From the NCBI GenBank assembly GCA_902789725.1, contig CADAPC010000015.1, positions 1-64,000 of the forward strand: 64,000 nt of DNA, written 5' to 3'. Within the stretch, counting starts at the first letter, position 1. Each line of letters starts with the position of its first letter. Position numbers and translations under genes: made by a program. This document shows positions 42,480 through 50,227 of the stretch, piece by piece. This DNA comes from an uncultured Bacteroidales bacterium (GTDB lineage Bacteria; Bacteroidota; Bacteroidia; Bacteroidales; Bacteroidaceae). The notes beneath the pieces were generated by a model. That model was given only the letters and a program-made list of their open reading frames with translations, was not told the DNA's origin and did no database searches.

Positions 42480-43622
42480 ATGGAATTTAAAAGAAACATT
42501 GTCATTACTGGTGGTGCTGGCTTTATTGGAAGCCATGTGGTTCGCCTCTTTGTGAACAAGTATCCTGAGTACAAAATCATCAACCTCGACAAGTTGACCT
42601 ACGCTGGCAACCTCGCCAACCTGAAGGACATCGAGGACAAACCGAACTATAAATTCGTCAAGATGGACATCTGCGACTTTGAAGGTTTTTACCACCTGAT
42701 GCAGGACGAAAAGATTGATGGCATCATCCATTTGGCTGCTGAAAGCCATGTGGATCGCTCCATCAAAGATCCGTTTACTTTTGCTCGCACCAATGTGATG
42801 GGCACTCTCTCGCTGCTGCAAGCTGCCAAGCTTTACTGGGAAAGCCTGCCTGAGAAGTATGAGGGCAAACGGTTTTACCACATCTCCACTGACGAGGTGT
42901 ATGGAGCGTTGAAACTGACTCACCCTGAGGGTGTGATAAGTCCCTTCACCACTACGGCCTCCAGCAGCGAACATCATGCTGCTTATGGCGAGGACTTCTT
43001 CTTGGAAACCACAAAATATAATCCTCACTCTCCCTACAGTGCCTCGAAAGCCTCGAGCGATCACTTTGTGCGAGCTTATCACGACACCTACGGCATGCCT
43101 ACCATCGTGACCAATTGCTCGAACAACTACGGACCTTATCAGTTTCCAGAGAAGCTGATTCCGCTGTTCATCAACAACATTCGCCACCGTAAGCCACTCC
43201 CTGTGTATGGCAAAGGCGAGAACGTGCGCGATTGGCTCTATGTGGTGGATCATGCGCGTGCCATCGACACCATTTTTCACAACGGCAAAGTGGCTGAGAC
43301 ATACAACATTGGCGGTTTCAATGAGTGGAAGAACATCGACATCATCAAGGTGGTCATCAAGACGGTAGATCGACTCTTAGGGCGTCCTGAAGGTGCTGAC
43401 CTCGACCTCATCACTTACGTAACAGACCGCTTGGGACACGATGCCCGCTATGCTATCGACTCGCGTAAGTTGCAGAAGGAACTGGGTTGGGAGCCCTCTT
43501 TGCAATTTGAGGAGGGCATTGAGAAGACGGTGAAGTGGTACTTGGAGAATGAGGCTTGGATGGATAACATCACTAGCGGAGACTACGAGAAGTACTACGA
43601 CGATATGTATAAGAACAGGTGA
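42480..43622 (+). CDS. rfbB: dTDP-glucose 4,6-dehydratase
   Basis: Second step of dTDP-rhamnose and related deoxysugar synthesis. Short-chain dehydrogenase fold with NAD-binding ITGGAGFIGSHV, DKLTYAGNLANL, HLAAESHVDRS, the catalytic HISTDEVYGAL (Thr-Asp-Glu) and YSASKASSDHFVRAYHDTYG (Tyr-x-x-x-Lys). Length 380 is slightly above the usual 350-360; an insertion after the catalytic loop (SPFTTTASSSEHHAAYGEDF) accounts for it. The other dTDP-sugar genes are not adjacent in this window. Confidence 0.95.
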   Translation: MEFKRNIVITGGAGFIGSHVVRLFVNKYPEYKIINLDKLTYAGNLANLKDIEDKPNYKFVKMDICDFEGFYHLMQDEKIDGIIHLAAESHVDRSIKDPFTFARTNVMGTLSLLQAAKLYWESLPEKYEGKRFYHISTDEVYGALKLTHPEGVISPFTTTASSSEHHAAYGEDFFLETTKYNPHSPYSASKASSDHFVRAYHDTYGMPTIVTNCSNNYGPYQFPEKLIPLFINNIRHRKPLPVYGKGENVRDWLYVVDHARAIDTIFHNGKVAETYNIGGFNEWKNIDIIKVVIKTVDRLLGRPEGADLDLITYVTDRLGHDARYAIDSRKLQKELGWEPSLQFEEGIEKTVKWYLENEAWMDNITSGDYEKYYDDMYKNR

Positions 43623-43735
43623 AAGATAAGAGTAGAGAGTGAAGAGTGAAAAGTGAGTCTTCAGCTCGGCATAACCAAAGTTACTTTGTAAGTTATTAAT
43701 AAAAACTTTTTTGCTCTTCAATCAGTAATGAAGAA

Positions 43736-44221
43736 ATGATGACTGCAGACGAAAGGGTGGCGCGAGGAGTAGCTTACTTCAAGCAAGGGTATAACTGTGC
43801 CCAATCCGTGGTGTTGGCTTTTGCCGACCTCTATGGGTTGGAAGAGGCTTTTGCGGCACACATCTCAGGTTCGTTTGGCGGAGGAATTGGGCGCATGCGT
43901 GAAACTTGCGGAACGGCTTGCGGCATGTTTATGCTGGCAGGCCTGGAAGTGAAGGGTGATTATCCTAACCAAGAGCTGAAAAAACAGAACTATGAGGTGG
44001 TGCAGAAGTTGGCTGCCGATTTCAAGGCAGAGACGGGTTCCCTGATTTGTAAAGAACTCCTCGGGCTTAATAAACAACGGACAGATGGAACCATTCCTGA
44101 GATAAAGATTGTAGCCACTCCTGAACCTCGTACAGATGAGTACTACAAGAAGCGTCCCTGCATCCGCATGGTGGAGACAGCCATCCGCATTTACTGTAAG
44201 TATTTAGAAAGCATCAGCTGA
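43736..44221 (+). CDS. C_GCAxxG_C_C family protein
   Basis: 161 residues with the signature that names the family: NCAQSV near residue 20, then GGGIGRMRETCGTACGMFM (C-G-x-x-C-G core), and later conserved Cys in LICKELLG and KRPCIRMV. The cysteine pattern suggests a metal or redox cofactor, but no activity is established. ATG at 43736 or 43739 are both possible. Upstream lies a short relative of the intergenic repeat (AGCTCGGCATAACCAAAG, about 43660). A strong terminator follows. Confidence 0.85.
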   Translation: MMTADERVARGVAYFKQGYNCAQSVVLAFADLYGLEEAFAAHISGSFGGGIGRMRETCGTACGMFMLAGLEVKGDYPNQELKKQNYEVVQKLAADFKAETGSLICKELLGLNKQRTDGTIPEIKIVATPEPRTDEYYKKRPCIRMVETAIRIYCKYLESIS

Positions 44222-44245
44222 AAAAATGTTATTTGTACATATTTT

Positions 44246-44296
44246 ATAAAAAGGGAGAGAGGAAAGGTGTGTATCCTTCCTCTCTCCCTTTTTATG
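44246..44296. terminator. Bidirectional terminator
   Basis: AAAAAGGGAGAGAGGAA pairs with TTCCTCTCTCCCTTTTT; with a single bulged A the helix extends to about 20 bp around a short TGTGTAT loop. T tracts on both strands serve the gene on the left and korB on the right. Confidence 0.92.
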
Positions 44297-44310
44297 TGCT
44301 GAGGTTATCC

Positions 44311-45315
44311 TTATTTCACTTCCCAAATGTCATTGGTTTCAAGCAATTCGGCAAAGTTGTGGTACTTTTTCTGCGCTTTCACTTCTTCAATCTGTGCTGT
44401 GACACAATCGTCGTAGGTGGGAGCATCTACATCGCGAATGACACCTAATGCCACAGGGAATCCATCGCCATTGCCCATCAGGGCAAGTTTCAACTGGAGC
44501 GTGTTGTCCTCTTGGTGAGCATCATGCACCAGAATGTCCTTCTCCGTGATGCCGTTCTCGCCCAGTTTCACCACTTTCAGGCCAAAACCCTCCTGCATGA
44601 GTCCATACTCGCAGTTTTCACCAAAGATGAGGGGTTTTCCATGCTCTACGTAAATGGCGTTCTTAGCACGCCCTTCTTTCGAATAGACAGCGTCGTGTGT
44701 GCCGTTGTTGAAGATAACACAGTTTTGTAAAATCTCGCATACAGCAGCTCCCTTGTGGTGGTAAGCAGCCTTCAGAATGTCCACAGTGCCAGGAGCATCC
44801 GTAGCAACTGCACGTGCGAAGAAATGACCGCGTGCGCCAAAGCAGAGTTCGGCTGGGCGGAAGGGGTCTTCTACTGTGCCGTAGGGGCTGGACTTGGACA
44901 CGAATCCACGGGGAGAAGTGGGTGAATACTGACCTTTTGTCAGACCATAGATGCGGTTGTTCAGCAAAATCATGTTGAGGTTGATGTTACGACGATTGGC
45001 GTGGATGAAATGGTTGCCGCCTATGGCAAGTCCATCGCCGTCACCGCTTACCTGCCACACCGTCAAGTTGGGATTAGCCACCTTGCATCCAGTTGCAATA
45101 GCGGCAGCGCGTCCATGAATGGTGTTCATGCCATAGGTTGCCATATAGTGTGGCAGACGGCTGGAACAACCAATACCTGAAATCACGGCTGTGTTCCATG
45201 GTTCCACACCAATCTCAGCCATTGCCTTGTGGAGCGAGGCAAGGAAGAAGTGGTCACCACATCCAGGACACCATCTTGGCTGTCCTTTTTTATAATCTTG
45301 TGCTGTATATGCCAT
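44311..45315 (-). CDS. korB: 2-oxoacid:ferredoxin oxidoreductase, beta subunit (KorB-type)
   Basis: 334 residues. The thiamine-diphosphate subunit of a ferredoxin-linked oxidoreductase, here probably 2-oxoglutarate synthase of the anaerobic reductive/partial TCA cycle. Motifs are RWCPGCGDHFFLASL, SGIGCSSRLPHYM, HGRAAAIATG and the TPP motif VSGDGDGLAIGGNH with NNRIYGLTKGQYSPTS. ATG 45315 (MAYTAQDYKKG) lies 17 bp after the korA stop. An upstream extension of this frame runs into korA and is rejected. Confidence 0.92.
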   Translation of the reverse strand: MAYTAQDYKKGQPRWCPGCGDHFFLASLHKAMAEIGVEPWNTAVISGIGCSSRLPHYMATYGMNTIHGRAAAIATGCKVANPNLTVWQVSGDGDGLAIGGNHFIHANRRNINLNMILLNNRIYGLTKGQYSPTSPRGFVSKSSPYGTVEDPFRPAELCFGARGHFFARAVATDAPGTVDILKAAYHHKGAAVCEILQNCVIFNNGTHDAVYSKEGRAKNAIYVEHGKPLIFGENCEYGLMQEGFGLKVVKLGENGITEKDILVHDAHQEDNTLQLKLALMGNGDGFPVALGVIRDVDAPTYDDCVTAQIEEVKAQKKYHNFAELLETNDIWEVK

Positions 45316-45332
45316 AGTGTATGTCCTTTCTT

Positions 45333-47183
45333 TTATTTGTTGATGATTGCGTTGAATGCCTCGATGAGTTCGGAAATGACAAAGGGTTGTCCTTTGACTT
45401 GGTTGAACTGGTAGGGGGTGAAGTGATCGACTTTCATGCGGAGCCATCCGGCGAGCTGACCCATGTTTTGTTCGGCCACCACAACCTTTTTGTACTTGCT
45501 GAGCACATCGGCTGTGTTTTTGGGCAGAGGATTGATATACTTGAAGTGAGCTAGTGCCACCTTCTTGCCTTGGGCGCGCAGTTCGTCCATCGCAGCGTGG
45601 AGGTGTCCGAAAGTGCCACCAAAGCCTACGATGAGGAGGTCGGCATCGTCCTTGTCGCCCAGCACCTCAAGGTCGGGCACTTGAATTTTGTCAATCTTCG
45701 CCTTGCGCAGACGGGTCATGAGGTCGTGGTTTTCAGGGTCGGTAGAGATGGCTCCTGTTTTGTTGTCCTTCTCCAATCCGCCCAGAATGTGCTGGAAACC
45801 TTCGCGTCCAGGCACAGCCCAGTAGCGTACACCTGTTTCGGGGTTGCGGAGATAAGGTGCCCACTGACCCTTCAGATCTTCTGGCACGTAAGGTGGGTTG
45901 ATGGCTGGATAGTCATTGAGGTTAGGAAGCTTGAACGCAGCCGAACCGTTGGCCACGTAAGCATCTGTCATGAGGATGACAGGGGTCATGTGTTCGAGTG
46001 CCATCTTGGCAGCAGCATAGGCTGCATCGAAACAGTCGGTTGGTGAGGTGGCTGCAATGACAGGCATTGGGCTCTCGCCGTTACGTCCGAAGAGCGCTTG
46101 CAGAAGGTCTGTCTGCTCAGACTTTGTGGGAAGACCCGTAGCTGGTCCACCTCGCTGCACGTCGAGTACTACGAGTGGCAGTTCCATGATGACGGCCAGG
46201 TTCATGGCCTCGCTCTTCAAACAGATGCCTGGACCCGAAGTGGAAGTTACACCTAATGCTCCTGCAAAGGATGCGCCTACAGCTGAAGCACAGCCTGCAA
46301 TCTCATCCTCACACTGCACCGTAGTGACACCCAGCGACTTGTGTTTGGAGAGTTCGTGCAGCACATCGGTGGCAGGGGTGATGGGATAGGAGCCTAAGTA
46401 GAGCTTCAGGCCAGCTTTTTCAGCGGCAGCAATGAAGCCGTAGGCAGTGGCCTTATTGCCTGTGATGTCCATATAACGGCCTGGCACTTTGTGTTTGGTT
46501 TCGATGCGATAGACGTTAGTCACGCTGCTGTGGGTGTTGTGTCCGTAGTCGTAGCCGGCCTGAATCACCTTGATGTTGGCTTCTGCTACACCTGGCTTCT
46601 TGGCAAACTTCTCCTTGAGGAAGTTGAAGGCGATGTTGAGGTCACGGTCGAAGAGCCAGCAAACCAGACCGAGGGCGAACATGTTGCGACACTTGAGTAT
46701 CGACTTCACGTCCATTCCTGAGTCGGCCAGACAATTCTTCACCATCGTAGTAATGGGGCAGGCAATCACACGGTCAGGGTCGATGCCCATCTCACCCAGA
46801 TAGTCCTCAGTGGCAAATGCCGCCTTCTTCAAGTCGGTAGCCTGGAAGGAGTCTGTGTCGATGATGATGGAAGCTCCTGGCTTGGCAAACTTGTATTGTG
46901 TCTTCAGTGCTGCCGCATTCATTGCCACCAGTACGTCGCATTTGTCGCCTGGAGTATAGACCATTTCTGCGCCGATGTGCACCTGAAAGCCGCTCACACC
47001 TGTCAGCGAGCCTTGCGGGGCTCGGATGTCGGCTGGATAGTCGGGGAAAGTACTGATACTGTTACCCACAGTGGCTGACACTGTGGAGAAGATGTTTCCG
47101 GCCAACTGCATGCCGTCGCCAGAATCACCTGAAAAGCGAACCGCCACTTCAGCGAGTTCCTTCACTTCCAATTTTTCTGCCAT
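45333..47183 (-). CDS. korA: 2-oxoacid:ferredoxin oxidoreductase, fused gamma-alpha subunit (KorA-type)
   Basis: 616 residues. The N-terminal 190 residues are the gamma domain (VRFSGDSGDGMQLAG). The remainder is the pyrimidine-binding alpha domain (LGSYPITPATDVLHELSKHK, VQCEDEIAGCASAVGASFAG, TSTSGPGICLKSEAMNLA, DVQRGGPATGLPTKSEQTDL) and a C-terminal domain II with IVGFGGTFGHLHAAMDEL. Fused gamma-alpha is the common bacterial Kor arrangement. First gene of a two-gene unit with korB. Confidence 0.92.
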   Translation of the reverse strand: MAEKLEVKELAEVAVRFSGDSGDGMQLAGNIFSTVSATVGNSISTFPDYPADIRAPQGSLTGVSGFQVHIGAEMVYTPGDKCDVLVAMNAAALKTQYKFAKPGASIIIDTDSFQATDLKKAAFATEDYLGEMGIDPDRVIACPITTMVKNCLADSGMDVKSILKCRNMFALGLVCWLFDRDLNIAFNFLKEKFAKKPGVAEANIKVIQAGYDYGHNTHSSVTNVYRIETKHKVPGRYMDITGNKATAYGFIAAAEKAGLKLYLGSYPITPATDVLHELSKHKSLGVTTVQCEDEIAGCASAVGASFAGALGVTSTSGPGICLKSEAMNLAVIMELPLVVLDVQRGGPATGLPTKSEQTDLLQALFGRNGESPMPVIAATSPTDCFDAAYAAAKMALEHMTPVILMTDAYVANGSAAFKLPNLNDYPAINPPYVPEDLKGQWAPYLRNPETGVRYWAVPGREGFQHILGGLEKDNKTGAISTDPENHDLMTRLRKAKIDKIQVPDLEVLGDKDDADLLIVGFGGTFGHLHAAMDELRAQGKKVALAHFKYINPLPKNTADVLSKYKKVVVAEQNMGQLAGWLRMKVDHFTPYQFNQVKGQPFVISELIEAFNAIINK

Positions 47184-47313
47184 AAGCCTTTATGTTTATG
47201 TTCTCTCTTTTACTCTTAAAATATGTTCCACCAACAAGCTCAAGCCGATTGATAGAACCTATAAAAAACGCTTTTTGTCAGCAAACGGCCTTGTCCGCTG
47301 ACACTTTGATTTT

Positions 47314-47346
47314 GCAAAGGTACGTTTTCTTTTCATTATGACCAAA
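47314..47346 (-). promoter_or_regulatory. korA promoter
   Basis: On the minus strand TACCTTTGC (47322 to 47314) with TTTG (47346 to 47343) 20 nt upstream, a full-consensus pair. The leader is about 130 nt and includes the inverted arms GTCAGC/GCTGAC near 47277-47302. Confidence 0.7.
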
Positions 47347-47545
47347 AAACAGACGAACTATTTGCTATTTGCCCCCTTACATTATATTTCATCATCTTAT
47401 ATGTCTCTTTGTAAAATACAAGAGCATAATCCAAATATGCAGCGAGAATGGGTGATGGGACAATGCAAAAAAATCCAAAAACTATCACAGAAGTCCAAAA
47501 AAGAATTTTATTTTGTTTTTCTTTTTCCCTTTCACTTTATTTCCT

Positions 47546-47554
47546 TACCTTTGC
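47546..47554 (+). promoter_or_regulatory. GH127 gene -7 promoter box
   Basis: TACCTTTGC, 51 nt before the GH127 ATG. No TTTG at the expected spacing. The 422-bp divergent region 47184-47605 holds this and the korA promoter and no gene. Confidence 0.55.
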
Positions 47555-47605
47555 AATCTCATCTGAAGAAAGGATTAAATAACCAACTAAAAACCTATAT
47601 ATTTA

Positions 47606-50092
47606 ATGAAAAGACTTCTCGTTATGACGCTGGCAGCAGTATCGGCTGTCACGCTGGTAGCCCAAGACAAGAATGGTGGCTACCCCATCACTCAAGTGCC
47701 TTTCACCAAGGTAAAGGTTGCTCAGAACACTTTCTGGGGGCAGCGCTTACAGGCCAGCCAAGATGTGACCATTCCACTCGCTTTCTCAAAGAGTGAGGAG
47801 ACGGGCCGCTACACCAATTTCAGCAATGCTGCCCAGCACTTGAAAGACCCTTCGAAGGTGTTTGAAATAAAGCGGGGTACTTACTCGTTTGACGACACCG
47901 ACCCCTACAAGACCATTGAAGGAGCCAGCTACCTGTTGCAGACCTATCCCAACGCAAAGTTCAAGGGAGGTCGTTTAGACAAGTATGTGGATAGCGTCAT
48001 TGCTGTCATCGCTTCAGGTCAGGAACCCGACGGTTATCTTTACACCTCGCGTACTCAGAATCCAGAACACCCCCATGAATGGGCTGGAGGCAAACGTTGG
48101 GAACGTGTGGAAGACCTCAGCCACGAGTTCTACAACCTGGGTCACCTTTGCGAGGCTGCTGTAGCACACTATTATGCCACTGGCAAGAAGAATTTCCTTA
48201 ACGTAGCCATCAAATATGCCGACTGTGTGTGCCGGGAAGTGGGAGACAAGCCAGGACAGGCAAGTGTGGTGCCTGGTCACCAAATTGCAGAAATGGGGTT
48301 GGCAAAACTCTATATTGCCACTGGCGACAAGAAATATTTGGATCAAGCCAAGTTCTTTCTCGACAAGCGTGGCAAGAAAGACCCAGCTTGGAAGCAGACA
48401 CGTAACGGACTCTACGATGCGGGCGGTTATTTCCACTCGCTGAGCGACTATAGCCAGAGCCACCAGCCCGTGCTGGAGCAGAGCGAGGCTGTAGGACATG
48501 CAGTGCGTGCAGGTTACATGTATGCAGGTATGGCTGATGTGGCAGCCCTCACTGGTGACAAGAGCTATATCGATGCCATTGACCGCATTTGGGAAAACAT
48601 TGTCACCAAGAAGTACTACATCACTGGTGGTGTGGGTGCAACAGCCAGCGGTGAGGCATTTGGAGCCAATTACGAGCTGCCAAACATGTCGGCTTACTGC
48701 GAAACTTGTGCTGCCATTGCTCAGGTATATCTCAACTACCGTCTCTTCCTTCTGCATGGCGAATCTAAATATTATGATGCTTTGGAGCGTTCGCTCTACA
48801 ATGGTGTCATTTCAGGCATCTCCATTGATGGTGGCAAATTCTTCTATCCCAACCCGCTGCAGAGCATGGGTCAGCACCAGCGTCAGGAATGGTTTGGCTG
48901 TGCATGCTGTCCCTCCAATGCGGCTCGCTTCATTCCTTCTTTGCCGCAATATATCTATGCAGTAAAGGACAACGGACTCTACATCAACCTTTTCAATTCC
49001 AACACAGTGAACGTGAAGGTGGGAAAGACAGCTGTCACCCTCACGCAGCAAACCAACTATCCTTGGGATGGCGATGTAGCGCTGAAGATAGACAATGGGG
49101 CAGGTAAGTATGCGCTCAACATCCGCATTCCAGGTTGGGTGAAGGGTGAAGTGGTGCCCAGCAACCTCTACACATACGCTGACGGCAAGCGCCTGGGCTA
49201 CATTATCAAGGTGAACGGTCAGGAGGTGAAGAGCGAGCTTCAGCAAGGCTACTTCGTCATTGATCGCCAGTGGAAGAAAGGCGACAAGGTGGAAATCCAC
49301 TTCGACATGGAGCCTCGCGTGGTGCGTGCCAACGGGCAAGTGGCAGCCGACAAGGGACGTGTGGCAGTGGAGCGCGGACCTATTGTCTATTGCGCCGAAT
49401 GGCCAGACAACCAGTGCGATGTCCTCTCAGTGCTCATCAATCAAGAACCTCAGTTCACCCTTGGCAACAAGGAAATTATGAGTACCAACGTGCAGACCCT
49501 CACTACTGATGCTCAGACGCTCAATTTCGACACGAAAGGAAAACTCCAAACGAAGGACGAGCGCCTTGTACTCATTCCATATTATGCTTGGGCTCATCGT
49601 GGAGCTGGCAAGATGACGGTTTGGATTCCACAAGATCTCAATGCCACCACTCCTGCTCTGCCAGCCTCCATCGCATCGGAGAGTAAGATTAGTGCCAGCA
49701 AACGTGGTTTGCCAGCCCTCACTTCCATCAACGACCGCCTGGTGCCAGCCGACGGCACCGACCGCTCTGTGCCATACACCCACTGGTGGCCCGCCAAGAA
49801 CTCGACTGAATGGCTTTCTTATGAGTTCAAGCAGCCCGAAACCATCAGCACTTCCACTGTTTATTGGTTCGACGATGGCCCTTGGGGCGGTTGTCGTGTG
49901 CCCGACAGCTGGAAGCTCTATTACAAGACCGATGCTGGCGAGTGGGCTGAAGTGAAGAATCCCACAGAGTATAGCACTGTTAAGGGTGCTGCCAATATTG
50001 TTAACTTCGACCCCGTTAAGACAACAGCCGTGAAGCTAGAAATAGTACAAGGCGACTACAGTGCTGGTGTGTTTGAGTGGAGCTTGAAGTAG
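47606..50092 (+). CDS. GH127-type beta-L-arabinofuranosidase with C-terminal discoidin-like domain
   Basis: 828 residues with a signal peptide (ending TLVAQ). The (alpha/alpha)6 barrel belongs to the former DUF1680 family. GGVGATASGEAFG carries the conserved Glu at about residue 350, and WFGCACCPSN the zinc-binding cysteine cluster (about C432, C434, C435), which in HypBA1 supplies the nucleophile. A beta-rich region follows (GRVAVERGPIVYCAE), and the last 100 residues (WLSYEFKQPETISTSTVYW to YSAGVFEW) resemble an F5/8 type C sugar-binding domain. It probably removes terminal beta-L-arabinofuranose from pectin or arabinoprotein side chains. It is monocistronic, ending in a 26-bp hairpin. Confidence 0.9.
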   Translation: MKRLLVMTLAAVSAVTLVAQDKNGGYPITQVPFTKVKVAQNTFWGQRLQASQDVTIPLAFSKSEETGRYTNFSNAAQHLKDPSKVFEIKRGTYSFDDTDPYKTIEGASYLLQTYPNAKFKGGRLDKYVDSVIAVIASGQEPDGYLYTSRTQNPEHPHEWAGGKRWERVEDLSHEFYNLGHLCEAAVAHYYATGKKNFLNVAIKYADCVCREVGDKPGQASVVPGHQIAEMGLAKLYIATGDKKYLDQAKFFLDKRGKKDPAWKQTRNGLYDAGGYFHSLSDYSQSHQPVLEQSEAVGHAVRAGYMYAGMADVAALTGDKSYIDAIDRIWENIVTKKYYITGGVGATASGEAFGANYELPNMSAYCETCAAIAQVYLNYRLFLLHGESKYYDALERSLYNGVISGISIDGGKFFYPNPLQSMGQHQRQEWFGCACCPSNAARFIPSLPQYIYAVKDNGLYINLFNSNTVNVKVGKTAVTLTQQTNYPWDGDVALKIDNGAGKYALNIRIPGWVKGEVVPSNLYTYADGKRLGYIIKVNGQEVKSELQQGYFVIDRQWKKGDKVEIHFDMEPRVVRANGQVAADKGRVAVERGPIVYCAEWPDNQCDVLSVLINQEPQFTLGNKEIMSTNVQTLTTDAQTLNFDTKGKLQTKDERLVLIPYYAWAHRGAGKMTVWIPQDLNATTPALPASIASESKISASKRGLPALTSINDRLVPADGTDRSVPYTHWWPAKNSTEWLSYEFKQPETISTSTVYWFDDGPWGGCRVPDSWKLYYKTDAGEWAEVKNPTEYSTVKGAANIVNFDPVKTTAVKLEIVQGDYSAGVFEWSLK

Positions 50093-50110
50093 TTTTTTGA
50101 CAGAAAAGGA

Positions 50111-50172
50111 AGTAATCTCTATATTAATGCGCATTGTCCCCAAAGGCAATGCGCATTAATATAGAGATTACT
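50111..50172. terminator. Perfect 26-bp inverted repeat between convergent genes
   Basis: 50111-50136 and 50147-50172 are perfect reverse complements around a 10-nt loop (TCCCCAAAGG). The arm starts AGTAATCTCTATATTAATGC. It sits between the GH127 gene and the convergent fusion gene, so it can terminate from both sides, although strong T tracts are lacking and the stem is much longer than typical terminators. Confidence 0.75.
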
Positions 50173-50227
50173 GTGTTTATTAATTTCGGAAATCTCGGTT
50201 GGCTTTCTATTATTTTCTGCGGAAAAC

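Noticed and set aside
42348..43280. 310-codon antisense frame over rfbB
   Set aside because: rfbB is unambiguous on the plus strand, and the antisense product shows no family features.
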